DNA of 32,330 bases from assembly GCA_910589145.1 (NCBI GenBank), contig CAJUSD010000036.1:1-32330 (forward strand). The letters run 5' to 3'. Below are positions 7,203-15,411 of the stretch, in pieces; within the stretch, counting starts at the first letter, position 1; every line of letters begins with the position of its first letter. Source of the DNA: an uncultured Oscillospiraceae bacterium (GTDB lineage Bacteria; Bacillota; Clostridia; Oscillospirales; Ruminococcaceae). Below the pieces are notes generated by a model, which worked only from the letters and a program-made list of their open reading frames with translations, was not told the DNA's origin and did no database searches. The position numbers and the translations under genes are program-made.

Positions 7203-7871
7203 ATGAAACATATTTTAGTTGTGGAAGATGAAATGGACATTCAGGAACTGCTGGAAAATTTCCTGATAGATGCAGGATACCAGGTAACGTTAGCGTCTGA
7301 TGGAGTAGAGGGAATAGCGGCATTTCGATCTGGGGAGTTTGATTTAATATTATTGGACATTATGCTCCCCAAAATAGATGGGTATGGAGTATGCGAAGTA
7401 ATCCGGCAGGAATCGGAAGTTCCGATAATGATGCTGACAGCGTTAGACAGCGAAACAGATCAGCTGAAAGGCTTTGATCTTAGGATAGACGATTATGTTA
7501 CAAAGCCTTTTTCAATGGCAATCCTTCTTCGGAAAATAGAGGCAGTATTGCGCAGAACACAAAAACAGGAAGAGAAAGAAGGTAAAATTCAATATCGGGA
7601 GCTGACATTAAACATAGACAGCCGCCAAATCTATCAAAACGGACAGTTAATTGAAACAACATTTCGTGAATTTGAACTGTTGCGGGAACTTTTGCAGAAC
7701 AGTGGAAGGGTTATGACACGGCAAATGCTGTTAGACCAGGTATGGGACTATAATTATTATGGGGACGAGCGTATTGTAGATACACACATAAAAAACCTGA
7801 GAAAAAAGCTGGGAGCGGGTTATATTGAGACGGTGAGGGGAGTTGGATACCGTGTGGATAAAGAAAATTAA
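7203..7871 (+). CDS. Response regulator, OmpR/PhoB family
   Basis: 222 residues. The receiver domain (about 1-118) has the acidic pocket EDE (8-10), phospho-acceptor Asp52 in LLDIMLP, the conserved Thr in MLTAL and Lys in VTKPFS. The winged-helix output domain (about 128-222) has TFREFELLRELLQNSGRV and VDTHIKNLRKKLG. The ATG has GGGG about 9 bases upstream. It overlaps the sensor kinase gene by 20 bp and diverges from the MarR-exporter operon. Its targets are not evident. Confidence 0.95.
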   Translation: MKHILVVEDEMDIQELLENFLIDAGYQVTLASDGVEGIAAFRSGEFDLILLDIMLPKIDGYGVCEVIRQESEVPIMMLTALDSETDQLKGFDLRIDDYVTKPFSMAILLRKIEAVLRRTQKQEEKEGKIQYRELTLNIDSRQIYQNGQLIETTFREFELLRELLQNSGRVMTRQMLLDQVWDYNYYGDERIVDTHIKNLRKKLGAGYIETVRGVGYRVDKEN

Positions 7872-9477
7872 AAGGAGTTTGACGCTGCGGATATTCTGGA
7901 TAACGGTTTGTCTGCTGACAGCGGCCTGTTTTCTGACCTATGTGTTTATTGCGTTGGCGATGCCGGTATCCTATAACGGGCAAATAACCAAAGAAATAGA
8001 GGACAGGCTTGGTGAACTGGCCAATGAATTGGAACATCAATCGTTGGAGGACTGGGGGCCTATGATAGACCAGTTTATCCTGCAAAATGAAACAAATATC
8101 ACTTTATTTGATGAAAATGGACAGCCTGTCGAGATACCAGGGCAGTCAATTCATGTGATACAAACTGAAAACAGAGGTACACTTGTCACAACGACATTAG
8201 TTGAAGATGTGGGAATTTTGCAGGAAGGTTCCAAGTCAGATATTACAGACCCGTCAAAAGAGACAGCATCAGCCTATAATATATCTGTTGCTGTGGCTGA
8301 TGATGCTTTGCAGGAAATTGGAACAGCAGAATACATTAGGCTGAAGGCAAAGGAAATTCTGGGGAAACTGGGGCTGGGAACAATAACATCAGTAAAGTTC
8401 TCACAGACAGTAGGATCTGTAAGCAGCAGTTATCCTGTCATCCCATATGGAGAGGACAAGCCTTATTCTCTGGAAGCGTTTACTGTCTGTCGTCCAGTAA
8501 ACCAAGCTGTAGAAGCTATGGGGAGGATTTTACCATGGCTTGCAGCCGGGATTTTAAGCGTTTCCATATTAGGGGCGTTAATTTACTCACACTATATTAC
8601 AAAACCAATTGTCGCACTTAACGGGATATCACAGAAAATGGCTAAACTGGACTTTTCCTGGAAGTGTGATGAAACCCGTGAAGATGAAATAGGGGAGCTT
8701 GCCCGAAGTTTCAACTTTTTGTCAGAGGAGCTGTCAACTGCTTTGGAACAGCTTCAGCAAGCTAATAAAACGCTGAAAGAGGATATTGACCGGGAGAGAG
8801 AAATGGAACAGCAGAGGACAATGTTCTTTTCTGCTGTTTCTCATGAGCTGAAAACCCCCATTACCATTATTAAGGGACAGCTGGAGGGGATGATCGGGAA
8901 TGTCGGCGTTTACCGGGACAGAGATAAATATCTAGCCCGCTCTCTGGAAACAACTAACCGGATGGAAGACATGGTTCAGGAAATCCTTACGGTTTCCAGA
9001 ATGAAATCTGAATTTACGCTCCAAAAGATGCAGATTGATTTTACAGAGCTTGTTGAGAGGCAAACGGAACATTTCCGCGATCTGGCTGAACAAAAAGGTA
9101 TTTCATTGGAACTCCATCTGGAACCAGGGCTTATAGTTTCGGGGGATGCCTCCCTTTTGAAAAGAGTTGCAGATAATTTGTTGTCCAATGCTTTGATTTA
9201 CTCAGAGGAGGGGGAAAAGGTTTTTGTCGCAGTACGAAAGAAAGGGGAGAAGGTTTTTTTGATGGTTGAAAATACAGGGACTTCTATTCCAGAGGATTGC
9301 CTGCCGCATTTGTTTGAGGCCTTTTATCGGGTAGAGAAATCACGAAACAGAAGGACAGGAGGGTCTGGGTTGGGACTATATTTAGTGAAGATGATTCTTG
9401 ATAAACATGAAGCAAGATGTATGGTTGAGAATACAGCAGGAGGCGTTTTGGTTTCGGCAGTGCTTCCTGTAAGCTAA
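7852..9477 (+). CDS. Membrane sensor histidine kinase, partner of the OmpR-type regulator
   Basis: 541 residues from the GTG at 7852, which has GAGGGG about 10 bases upstream; a TTG at 7843 abuts that same sequence and is less likely. Order: membrane helix (about 10-33), extracytoplasmic sensor of about 190 residues without a recognised fold, second helix (about 228-248), HAMP linker, dimerisation domain with His near 331 in SHELKTP, and a catalytic domain with DNLLSNAL (N box), ENTGTSIPE (G1, the NxG variant found in many Firmicute kinases), FYRVEKS (F box) and GGSGLGLYLVK (G2). It is co-transcribed with the upstream regulator and should phosphorylate it. Signal unknown. Confidence 0.93.
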   Translation: MWIKKIKRSLTLRIFWITVCLLTAACFLTYVFIALAMPVSYNGQITKEIEDRLGELANELEHQSLEDWGPMIDQFILQNETNITLFDENGQPVEIPGQSIHVIQTENRGTLVTTTLVEDVGILQEGSKSDITDPSKETASAYNISVAVADDALQEIGTAEYIRLKAKEILGKLGLGTITSVKFSQTVGSVSSSYPVIPYGEDKPYSLEAFTVCRPVNQAVEAMGRILPWLAAGILSVSILGALIYSHYITKPIVALNGISQKMAKLDFSWKCDETREDEIGELARSFNFLSEELSTALEQLQQANKTLKEDIDREREMEQQRTMFFSAVSHELKTPITIIKGQLEGMIGNVGVYRDRDKYLARSLETTNRMEDMVQEILTVSRMKSEFTLQKMQIDFTELVERQTEHFRDLAEQKGISLELHLEPGLIVSGDASLLKRVADNLLSNALIYSEEGEKVFVAVRKKGEKVFLMVENTGTSIPEDCLPHLFEAFYRVEKSRNRRTGGSGLGLYLVKMILDKHEARCMVENTAGGVLVSAVLPVS

Positions 9478-9505
9478 TAGGCGGGTACAGCCTAAAATGA
9501 GAACC

Positions 9506-9560
9506 ACCTAAAGCAAATGAAAAAAGGTTTTGGGTCTAGGGGGCTGCTCCTTCCCCCCAG
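9506..9560 (+). repeat. Truncated copy of the 3'-end hairpin element
   Basis: The segment ACCTAAAGC, then AAAAAAGGTTTTGGGTCTAGG, matches the 5' end of the elements at 12073-12377 and 18288-18620. It starts 29 bp after the kinase stop codon, in the sense of that gene. The match fades in the following CT-rich sequence (GGGCTGCTCCTTCCCCCCAG), so this is a partial or diverged copy. The rest of 9561-9624 shows nothing recognisable. Confidence 0.55.
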
Positions 9561-9624
9561 CTGCCAGTTCAGCAGAGCGTGTAAGCTATAATACTCTGTT
9601 TAAGCTGATATTCCATAAAAATAA

Positions 9625-9656
9625 AAACTGTCCTTTCCCACCAGAAAAGACAGTTT
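9625..9656. terminator. Bidirectional terminator hairpin
   Basis: AAACTGTC (9625-9632) pairs with GACAGTTT (9649-9656). On the minus strand it is followed by a T-rich run (TTTTTATTTTTATGG). It separates the kinase gene on + from the CheW-like gene on -. Confidence 0.75.
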
Positions 9657-9674
9657 AAGACAACATTTAAAATG

Positions 9675-10556
9675 TTAAACAGATTTATCAGAAACCGGTT
9701 CATATAGTTCTGATTTCTGCAAAACAGAGGAGATAAGATTAGTAGCGTTTACCTCCAAAATATCTTCCTCTATTTTTTCACCTCTGCCGATGCCAAGCAC
9801 ATAAGGGGATTTTTGAATGCTCTGGAAAGCTTCCTGAACGTTAGAAGAAATAAACATTTCAACTGCAAGTACAGCGTCAATCAAAACTCCAATTCGATAT
9901 TCCTTCTCCATTAAAACAAGTACGATAGATTGATCGAAGGTTGCTTGATAAGCACTCGCAGCTTTTTCAAGAGCTTGGAGAACCTTTGGCATGTATACAT
10001 TACGGGCATTCTGCAAAATAGTTTCTTGCACTTTAGCTTTTTTATTTTCATCCAAAATATTTTTGCTGTGTTCGATTTCATCAATGGTCTTATGAAGCAA
10101 ACGATGAGGTTCCTCCATTTTTTTCAAATAAAACATGATCGTCTTATCATCACATGTAAAGTGATCGTACCATTTTCCTAATGCACATTTGTGAGGATCG
10201 TTAGTCAGGGTAAAGGGTTCTCCAGAATGAACGGTACGTTCCAGCTCGTTTACCCAGTTAATATGATCCTGTTTTCTTGCATCAATCATCTGCTGAAAGG
10301 TGCTGCACTCCGTTTTAAGGGAGATCTTCCCAAGCATGGTACGCAGATCTAAAATTTGAATCATTTTCCCACGGTATGGAAATACCCCAACTATATTTTC
10401 CGGTGCATTGGGAACCTTTTCATATTCAGGAAGCGAAAGAATACTATCGACATATTTACTGTTAATGCAATATAATGTGTTGGAAACTTTAAAAATAATA
10501 GAAGGGTAAAGGATTTCTTCCTGACTGTCCATAGATTGAATGTTTATATGATCCAT
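9675..10556 (-). CDS. CheW-like chemotaxis scaffold with an inserted zinc-binding CZB domain
   Basis: 293 residues. CheW-fold sequence flanks an insert: residues about 15-80 (YPSIIFKVSNTLYCINSKYVDSILSL...NIVGVFPYRGKMIQILDLRTMLG) and about 205-275 (SIVLVLMEKEYRIGVLIDAVLAVEMF). The insert (about 85-200) carries the CZB signature: HINW, later HKCALGKWYDH, and a final His in EEPHRLLH, giving the three-His one-Cys zinc site of that family. CZB domains sense zinc or oxidants such as hypochlorite in other proteins. The gene is monocistronic, with a terminator after it and an extended -10 (TGT-TATAAT, minus strand near 10684-10692) about 130 bp upstream. No other chemotaxis gene lies in the window. 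Start at 10556 has GAGAGAGG about 12 bases upstream. Confidence 0.85.
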   Translation of the reverse strand: MDHINIQSMDSQEEILYPSIIFKVSNTLYCINSKYVDSILSLPEYEKVPNAPENIVGVFPYRGKMIQILDLRTMLGKISLKTECSTFQQMIDARKQDHINWVNELERTVHSGEPFTLTNDPHKCALGKWYDHFTCDDKTIMFYLKKMEEPHRLLHKTIDEIEHSKNILDENKKAKVQETILQNARNVYMPKVLQALEKAASAYQATFDQSIVLVLMEKEYRIGVLIDAVLAVEMFISSNVQEAFQSIQKSPYVLGIGRGEKIEEDILEVNATNLISSVLQKSELYEPVSDKSV

Positions 10557-10763
10557 GATTTCAGATACCTCTCTCTCGATTCTGTTTCATTGGGAGGGTG
10601 GGGGATAGACTGCGCTCCGCCGCTGTCCAGCCCTGATTTAAGACGGATAGACCATTAAATTGAACGGCTGCGAATCAATACCTATTATAACACAATAAGA
10701 CAAAAGATGAAATGTTTTCTGACAAATTTCATGTATGCTATTATATTTTATTCCAAGGAACCA

Positions 10764-11942
10764 TTAATGGGGAAAGGCAGCATAGTTTCGATCTATCGTG
10801 ATTACACAGCAGTAGTCCGGGTAGGATTCTGCTACCATCCTATTAATCTGTTCTTTCAGTTCCGCTTCCTTTACATTACAATCCATTGGAACAACACAGT
10901 CAAAAATTACGTTTGTATGTGTAACTCCTGGAACTATTCTAAGATCATGAATACTAAATTGGGGGTTTATTTGCTGGACATGTTCGGAAATCCAAATACG
11001 GATATCATTTGCTGCGGAACTTTCTGTAATAATCGGATCATAATGTACAATCAAATGCAATCCAAGCTGTTGGAGAAAATCCCGTTCTATATTGTCTATA
11101 ACATCATGGCTTTCCAAAACATCTGCTTCTGCCGCCATTTCTACATGTACACTTGCAAACTGCCGCCCAGGGCCATAATCATGTATCATAAGGTCGTGGG
11201 TTCCAAGAACGCCAGGATACTCCAGGACCTTTTCCTTCACCTGTTCCACCAGTGCAGGGTTAGGGGCACCCCCTAACAAGGGGTTCAAGGTATCCTTTAT
11301 CAGCCCGAACCCGCTATATAAAATAAAACACGCCACTCCAAAACCCATCCAGCCATCCAGTTCAATTTTTGCAAAGTGTGAGATGACAGCTGCCGTTAAA
11401 ACCGCTGCTGTAGAGATGACATCGTTACGGCTGTCTGCTGCAGTTGCAAGGAGGGTTTGGGACTGGATGAGGTTTCCAATCCGCTTATTAAAGTGGGCCA
11501 TCCATAATTTTACCAGGATGGATAAAAGTAAAATCAGCACCGTTATCCAGGTGAACTCTACCAAAGTAGGGTGCAGCAATTTTTGAAAACTGCCCTGCAG
11601 AAGATTTACCCCAATGACCATAATCAGTACTGAGACCATCAATCCAGATAAATATTCGTACCTGCCATGTCCATATGGGTGCTCGGAATCCGCCGGTTTA
11701 CTGGCCATTTTGAATCCAAGCAGGCTGATGATACTGGAGGATGCATCTGATAGGTTGTTTACAGCGTCCGCTGTAATAGAAACCGATCCTGTGAAAAGAC
11801 CGATTGTTATTTTACCAAGGAACAAAACAAAATTGCAGCAAATGCCTACTGTGCTGGAAAGCTTGCCGTAGGCGGTGTGTACAGATGGGTTTTTAAGGTT
11901 ATCAAAGTCTTTTATAAATTTATGGATGAGCCAATTTATCAT
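10764..11942 (-). CDS. CDF-family cation exporter, probably Mn2+
   Basis: 392 residues with the cation diffusion facilitator layout: about six membrane helices (residues 28-220), then a cytoplasmic metal-binding domain with many His and Asp residues (GTHDLMIHDYGPGRQFASVHVEM), plus a longer than usual C-terminal extension. The metal site residues read NNLSD (N-x3-D) in helix 2 and DSRND (D-x3-D) in helix 5. Zn exporters usually have His there, and the Asn/Asp pattern is that of the Mn-type CDFs such as MntE, so Mn2+ is the best guess. Start at 11942 has AGGGGAG about 7 bases upstream. A strong hairpin (11964-12019) sits in its leader. No metalloregulator gene lies beside it. Confidence 0.9.
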   Translation of the reverse strand: MINWLIHKFIKDFDNLKNPSVHTAYGKLSSTVGICCNFVLFLGKITIGLFTGSVSITADAVNNLSDASSSIISLLGFKMASKPADSEHPYGHGRYEYLSGLMVSVLIMVIGVNLLQGSFQKLLHPTLVEFTWITVLILLLSILVKLWMAHFNKRIGNLIQSQTLLATAADSRNDVISTAAVLTAAVISHFAKIELDGWMGFGVACFILYSGFGLIKDTLNPLLGGAPNPALVEQVKEKVLEYPGVLGTHDLMIHDYGPGRQFASVHVEMAAEADVLESHDVIDNIERDFLQQLGLHLIVHYDPIITESSAANDIRIWISEHVQQINPQFSIHDLRIVPGVTHTNVIFDCVVPMDCNVKEAELKEQINRMVAESYPDYCCVITIDRNYAAFPH

Positions 11943-11963
11943 AATTTTATCTCCCCTATTCTG

Positions 11964-12019
11964 TAAAGAAGGTTTGAAGGTTCAGGTGATTCTTAGTTTC
12001 CTGAACCTTCAAACCTTTT
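11964..12019 (-). repeat. Compact hairpin element flanked by 8-bp direct repeats
   Basis: Arms 11969-11986 and 12000-12017 are perfect 18-bp reverse complements around a 13-base loop. The unit is flanked on both sides by CTATTCTG (11956-11963 and 12020-12027), as a target-site duplication would look. Its outer arm, in minus sense AAAAGGTTTGAAGGTTCAGG, resembles the first bases of the larger elements in this window. It sits about 22-77 bp before the CDF start codon, so it may lie in that gene's leader. Confidence 0.6.
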
Positions 12020-12072
12020 CTATTCTGCAATTTGGATAGCGCTGGTAACTTTCTTATACAACGGTTGGGTGT

Positions 12073-12377
12073 TGCTATGGTGACGGCATCACTGAACCGG
12101 AGATTCTACGTTTTCCTGAACTGGGTGGCAGCGTCCGCGAATTAGAACTCGCTGGGTCAAAAAGCCCTTATTATCCCCCATCTAAGGTGAAGCGAAACTT
12201 ATGCTGATTTCTCCCACCAAGGAATTTTGCTTATGCAAACGGGCTTTTTGATTTTCCTTTTAGAGTTTGCTTTTCTAAACTTTTTAGCGGGCTGGGGTGT
12301 TTCGCGTCTGCGGACGCGACCAGGGTGCTTTTTAGGAAAGCACCCTGGACCCGAAACCTTTTTAATCCGCTTTAGGT
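12073..12377 (-). repeat. Modular hairpin-rich element, copy A
   Basis: This fills most of the gap 11943-12396. Read on the minus strand it starts ACCTAAAGC 20 bp after the beta-propeller gene. It has a 12-bp stem hairpin (12320-12348), a CGCGTC/GACGCG hairpin (12303-12318), then a long-range stem TCAAAAAGCCC/GGGCTTTTTGA (12157-12167 with 12241-12251), and ends in GATGCCGTCACCATAGCA (12073-12090). About 90% of the first 98 bases match copy B at 18288. No open frame of note. Confidence 0.75.
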
Positions 12378-12396
12378 TGTATCCTTATATTGGGGT

Positions 12397-14418
12397 TTAT
12401 AGATAAGTTTTATCCGGCATGGAATATTCGCCTCGATAATTAGAGGAATTCCACCGGGGATATTTTTCAGGCTGATAAACCTTTCCCTCCAACTGATTAT
12501 CCTGTGTATAAATGAACATCCGCTTTTGATCCCATACGACAATTTCATCCCGCGGATCGCCAGTCAAATCAATCACTTCACAACACAATTCAGGGTGTCC
12601 ATCCTTCGGGAAAACAACAGCCTGGCCGCCATGCCCATCAATCATACCGCCTCCAACCGTATCGGGATTTAAAAGAATTAAATCCCGTCCGTCTCCTGTC
12701 CAATTAACGGGAGCAATTATATTTCCGTTCAGCCCGTTTTCCAGTTCCCATAAAGAGGATCCGTCATGATCGTACATATAGACAATTCCCTGATGCCCCC
12801 AGTAATTGGTAGCACAAATTTGAAAACCAGGCTTATCCGGCAGATAATTCCCGACGCTGATTCTCTGTGCATGACCAATATTGTCGTGGAATAGAATGTT
12901 TCCCTTCATATCCACAAGCATAAAGCCTTTTGTCCCTGAAACAATTCCAATTGCTAATTCTCCCGAATGTGGACCATCCAGCGGGAATAGTTTACAGGCA
13001 ATAATTTCATCGGTGTGGTCTCCGTCAACAGGCAAAGACCATAAAAGTTTCCCGTCGTGGTCTACCAGGTTATAGCCGCAGAACATTTCGTCATGTCCAT
13101 CTCCATCAATGTCGAAGGTATAGGGGAAATGTCCGGTATTGCTGTCTTTTTTGGTAAACATCCACATAACTTCCAGGTCAGAATTCAAAGCATATACCCG
13201 GCTGTATCGGTCTTTAATCAGAAGGTCAGAGGGATGTTCGTTCCCGGAAAAGTTAGCAATACGGATTCCATCCAGATTCAGCCGGTCAAAGGCGTATTGG
13301 TCAAAGGGGATTCCAATGCGGTTATCCACATCTTCATAGAGGGGGCTTTTGGCTTTTTTCTTAATTTCGCCAGTCCTCCCGTCCAGAATCAAAATTTCAA
13401 AGTTTTTAAAGGTAATTACCTCATCAATACCATCGTTGTCAATATCGTAAACCTGTAAAGGTACATCGGCAGTTAGGTTTGCAACAGCAAATTCGGCTGA
13501 CGGCTCCCCGCGCTGCCATAGGATTTTCCCATTGAGGTCAATAGCAGTCAAACAGCTTATATGGCAGTAAGCATCTTTAAAAACCCGCTTCTGGGCTTGG
13601 GCCAAGACAATATGCCAATCTTCTGTTCCTGTCAGATGTCCAAAACGGATCTGCCGCCCAGTTCCAAAGTTTTGAAGGTCAATGGTTTTCCATAACTTCA
13701 TTTTTGGATATTGGGCTATATTTTTTTCAGCAACAACCTCTTCAGCCTGCTCCCTAAATAAAATGTCCATCCATGTGGAAGGCTCTACTGAAACCTTAAT
13801 GTCAGTAAACCTTGCGGGGGTAGTTGCCGTTACTGCAATTTTTCCGCCAATAGAAGCATATGGACTGGAGGTTTCCAAAAGGATTTCACCGTCCACGGCA
13901 CAGGAAATCTGCTCCCCCTGAACATCAACAGATATAGTATAATCGCTGTCGCAGTCAATCGAATATGGTTTAGACGCGAGAATTTCTTCCTCCGCTTTAT
14001 GGCGGCGAAGCAGCTCAATGTTTCCGCCCTTAAAACGGAGAACCAACAGGTTTAGGCTGTTCTGATAACAAAAACCAATCCCCGCTTCTCCCTTTGTGGA
14101 AAAACAGCGGACAGCCGCCTGATATTTATAGTTATGCCAGGTGTTGTGGCCTGTTACAAGGGTTGGCCATGTTGGATGTGGGTTTGCCACCTGGCAGGAG
14201 AGCCGCATCTGCTCTAAATAATGTTTGCCGCTGTCCTCTGTAATAATCCAGGACGGCCCCCGATAGGTATAGTTACAGACTGGGTCGTACCATCCTCCCA
14301 TAAAACCAGGAACCTGATAGAGATGATATTCTCCTATTGCGGAATGTTCAACATCATAGGGAAAATCCCCAATAGGGAATTCCTGAAAAGCTTCCTCTAA
14401 AAGAATATAGTTTTTCAA
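12397..14418 (-). CDS. Cytosolic beta-propeller protein resembling PL11 rhamnogalacturonan lyases
   Basis: 673 residues. The TTG start at 14418 follows GAGGG by 7 bases. There is no signal peptide, so it is probably cytoplasmic. Residues about 1-225 look like a jelly-roll domain (ending GGKIAVTATTPARFTDIKVS). Residues about 240-673 are a beta-propeller with FG-GAP-type calcium loops (VYDIDNDGIDEVI, FDIDGDGHDEMF, NWTGDGRDLILL, DLTGDPRDEIVVWD) and a C-terminal PRWNSSNYRGEYSMP reminiscent of the ends of PL11 proteins. Known PL11 enzymes are usually secreted, so substrate and even lyase activity are uncertain. It is third in line behind an OYE-type reductase and an SDR, 181 bp downstream of the latter. 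Confidence 0.75.
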   Translation of the reverse strand: MKNYILLEEAFQEFPIGDFPYDVEHSAIGEYHLYQVPGFMGGWYDPVCNYTYRGPSWIITEDSGKHYLEQMRLSCQVANPHPTWPTLVTGHNTWHNYKYQAAVRCFSTKGEAGIGFCYQNSLNLLVLRFKGGNIELLRRHKAEEEILASKPYSIDCDSDYTISVDVQGEQISCAVDGEILLETSSPYASIGGKIAVTATTPARFTDIKVSVEPSTWMDILFREQAEEVVAEKNIAQYPKMKLWKTIDLQNFGTGRQIRFGHLTGTEDWHIVLAQAQKRVFKDAYCHISCLTAIDLNGKILWQRGEPSAEFAVANLTADVPLQVYDIDNDGIDEVITFKNFEILILDGRTGEIKKKAKSPLYEDVDNRIGIPFDQYAFDRLNLDGIRIANFSGNEHPSDLLIKDRYSRVYALNSDLEVMWMFTKKDSNTGHFPYTFDIDGDGHDEMFCGYNLVDHDGKLLWSLPVDGDHTDEIIACKLFPLDGPHSGELAIGIVSGTKGFMLVDMKGNILFHDNIGHAQRISVGNYLPDKPGFQICATNYWGHQGIVYMYDHDGSSLWELENGLNGNIIAPVNWTGDGRDLILLNPDTVGGGMIDGHGGQAVVFPKDGHPELCCEVIDLTGDPRDEIVVWDQKRMFIYTQDNQLEGKVYQPEKYPRWNSSNYRGEYSMPDKTYL

Positions 14419-14497
14419 TATAATACCCTCTTTATTTTAGAAGTTGTACCGATAGACGAGGTGTGCAGATTGACGAGCAAATTTTTCCTATGCCGAC

Positions 14498-14542
14498 GCC
14501 AAAAAAACGCAGAAATACTGTATGTCTTTCAAGTTTTTTGGC
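14498..14542 (-). terminator. Possible terminator or attenuator after the SDR gene
   Basis: GCCAAAAAA (14498-14506) can pair with TTTTTTGGC (14534-14542), and GGCAG/CTGCC (14546-14550 with 14560-14564) forms a second small stem. They lie in the 181-bp gap between the SDR gene and the beta-propeller gene. There is no clean G/C stem followed by a T-run, so read-through is likely. Confidence 0.35.
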
Positions 14543-14599
14543 AAAGGCAGGCGGAAAATCTGCCGTCAAGATGCATACGGCGGCTATTGGGACAGCTGC

Positions 14600-15382
14600 T
14601 TATAATCTCTGAATATGGAAACCGCCGTCTACATGTAATACCTGTCCAGTTGCAAAATCCAGTTTGCCGCTGGCGCAAACAGAAACAGCATCAGCAATGT
14701 CTTTCGGGGTTCCCCATCTGCGGATAGGGGTAATTCCTTCAGAAATCATTTTGTCATACTTTTCTTTTACGCCTGAAGTCATGTCTGTTGCAATGATACC
14801 AGGCTGGATTTCAAATACAGGTATGCCGGTTTCAGCCAGCTTGTCGGCAAAAAGCATTGTCACCATGGAAATTCCAGCTTTTGAAATGCAGTATTCGCCG
14901 CGGTTGGTAGAGGAAGTAAAACTGGACATAGAGGAAATATTTACAATCCTGGGGCAGTAATCAGAAAGCTGGGTTTTGAGCTGAATCATGGAATTGGCAA
15001 AAAGCTGTGTTAAGAAAAACATGCTTTTTAAATTAATGCCCATAACGCGGTCATAACTTTCCTCAGTTGTCTGGAGGATGTCAAGACGGGCAGAGGGCGC
15101 AACTCCTGCATTATTGACCAATAAATCAATCCTGCCAAAAGAAGAAAGAATCGTATCTAAAAAATTCCGGCGATCCTGTGCGTTAGAGATATCACCTTGA
15201 ATGTAAAGGGAATTTTCTGGAAATGGAAGGGACTGAACAGCCTCTGCAACCTTTTCAGATGTAGAAGTGCCGCTCATAACAGTAACGAATCCCTCTTGGT
15301 TCAGTTCTTGGGCGATTCCATAGCCGATTCCACGGGACGAACCTGTAATAAAAGCTATTTTTTTAGAATTGGTGCAGCTCAT
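14600..15382 (-). CDS. Short-chain dehydrogenase/reductase (classical SDR, FabG-like)
   Basis: 260 residues with all classical SDR motifs: TGSSRGIG (13-20) for NAD(P) binding, NNAG (about 90), the catalytic Ser in NISSMSS (about 150), and YCISK (about 164, the Y-x3-K pair), then PGIIATDM and a C-terminal TGQVLHVDGG. The size is normal. Start at 15382 has AAGGAT 8 bases upstream. It follows the OYE-type reductase by 29 bp, so both are on one transcript and probably act on successive steps, an oxo group here and an enoyl double bond there. The substrate cannot be read from the sequence. Confidence 0.92.
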   Translation of the reverse strand: MSCTNSKKIAFITGSSRGIGYGIAQELNQEGFVTVMSGTSTSEKVAEAVQSLPFPENSLYIQGDISNAQDRRNFLDTILSSFGRIDLLVNNAGVAPSARLDILQTTEESYDRVMGINLKSMFFLTQLFANSMIQLKTQLSDYCPRIVNISSMSSFTSSTNRGEYCISKAGISMVTMLFADKLAETGIPVFEIQPGIIATDMTSGVKEKYDKMISEGITPIRRWGTPKDIADAVSVCASGKLDFATGQVLHVDGGFHIQRL

Positions 15383-15411
15383 CAGAATGCATCCTTTCAG
15401 TCAACAATAGG

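Noticed and set aside
10680..10750. A third ECF-type promoter at TTGTCTTATT upstream of the CheW-like gene
   Set aside because: The second block TGTGACG at 15 bases is missing, and an extended -10 sigma-A element explains the region better.
10707..11276. A 189-codon open frame on + opposite the CDF gene
   Set aside because: It is antisense to a clear CDF protein, has no ribosome binding site, and its product is rich in Cys, Tyr and Phe, as is typical of shadow frames.
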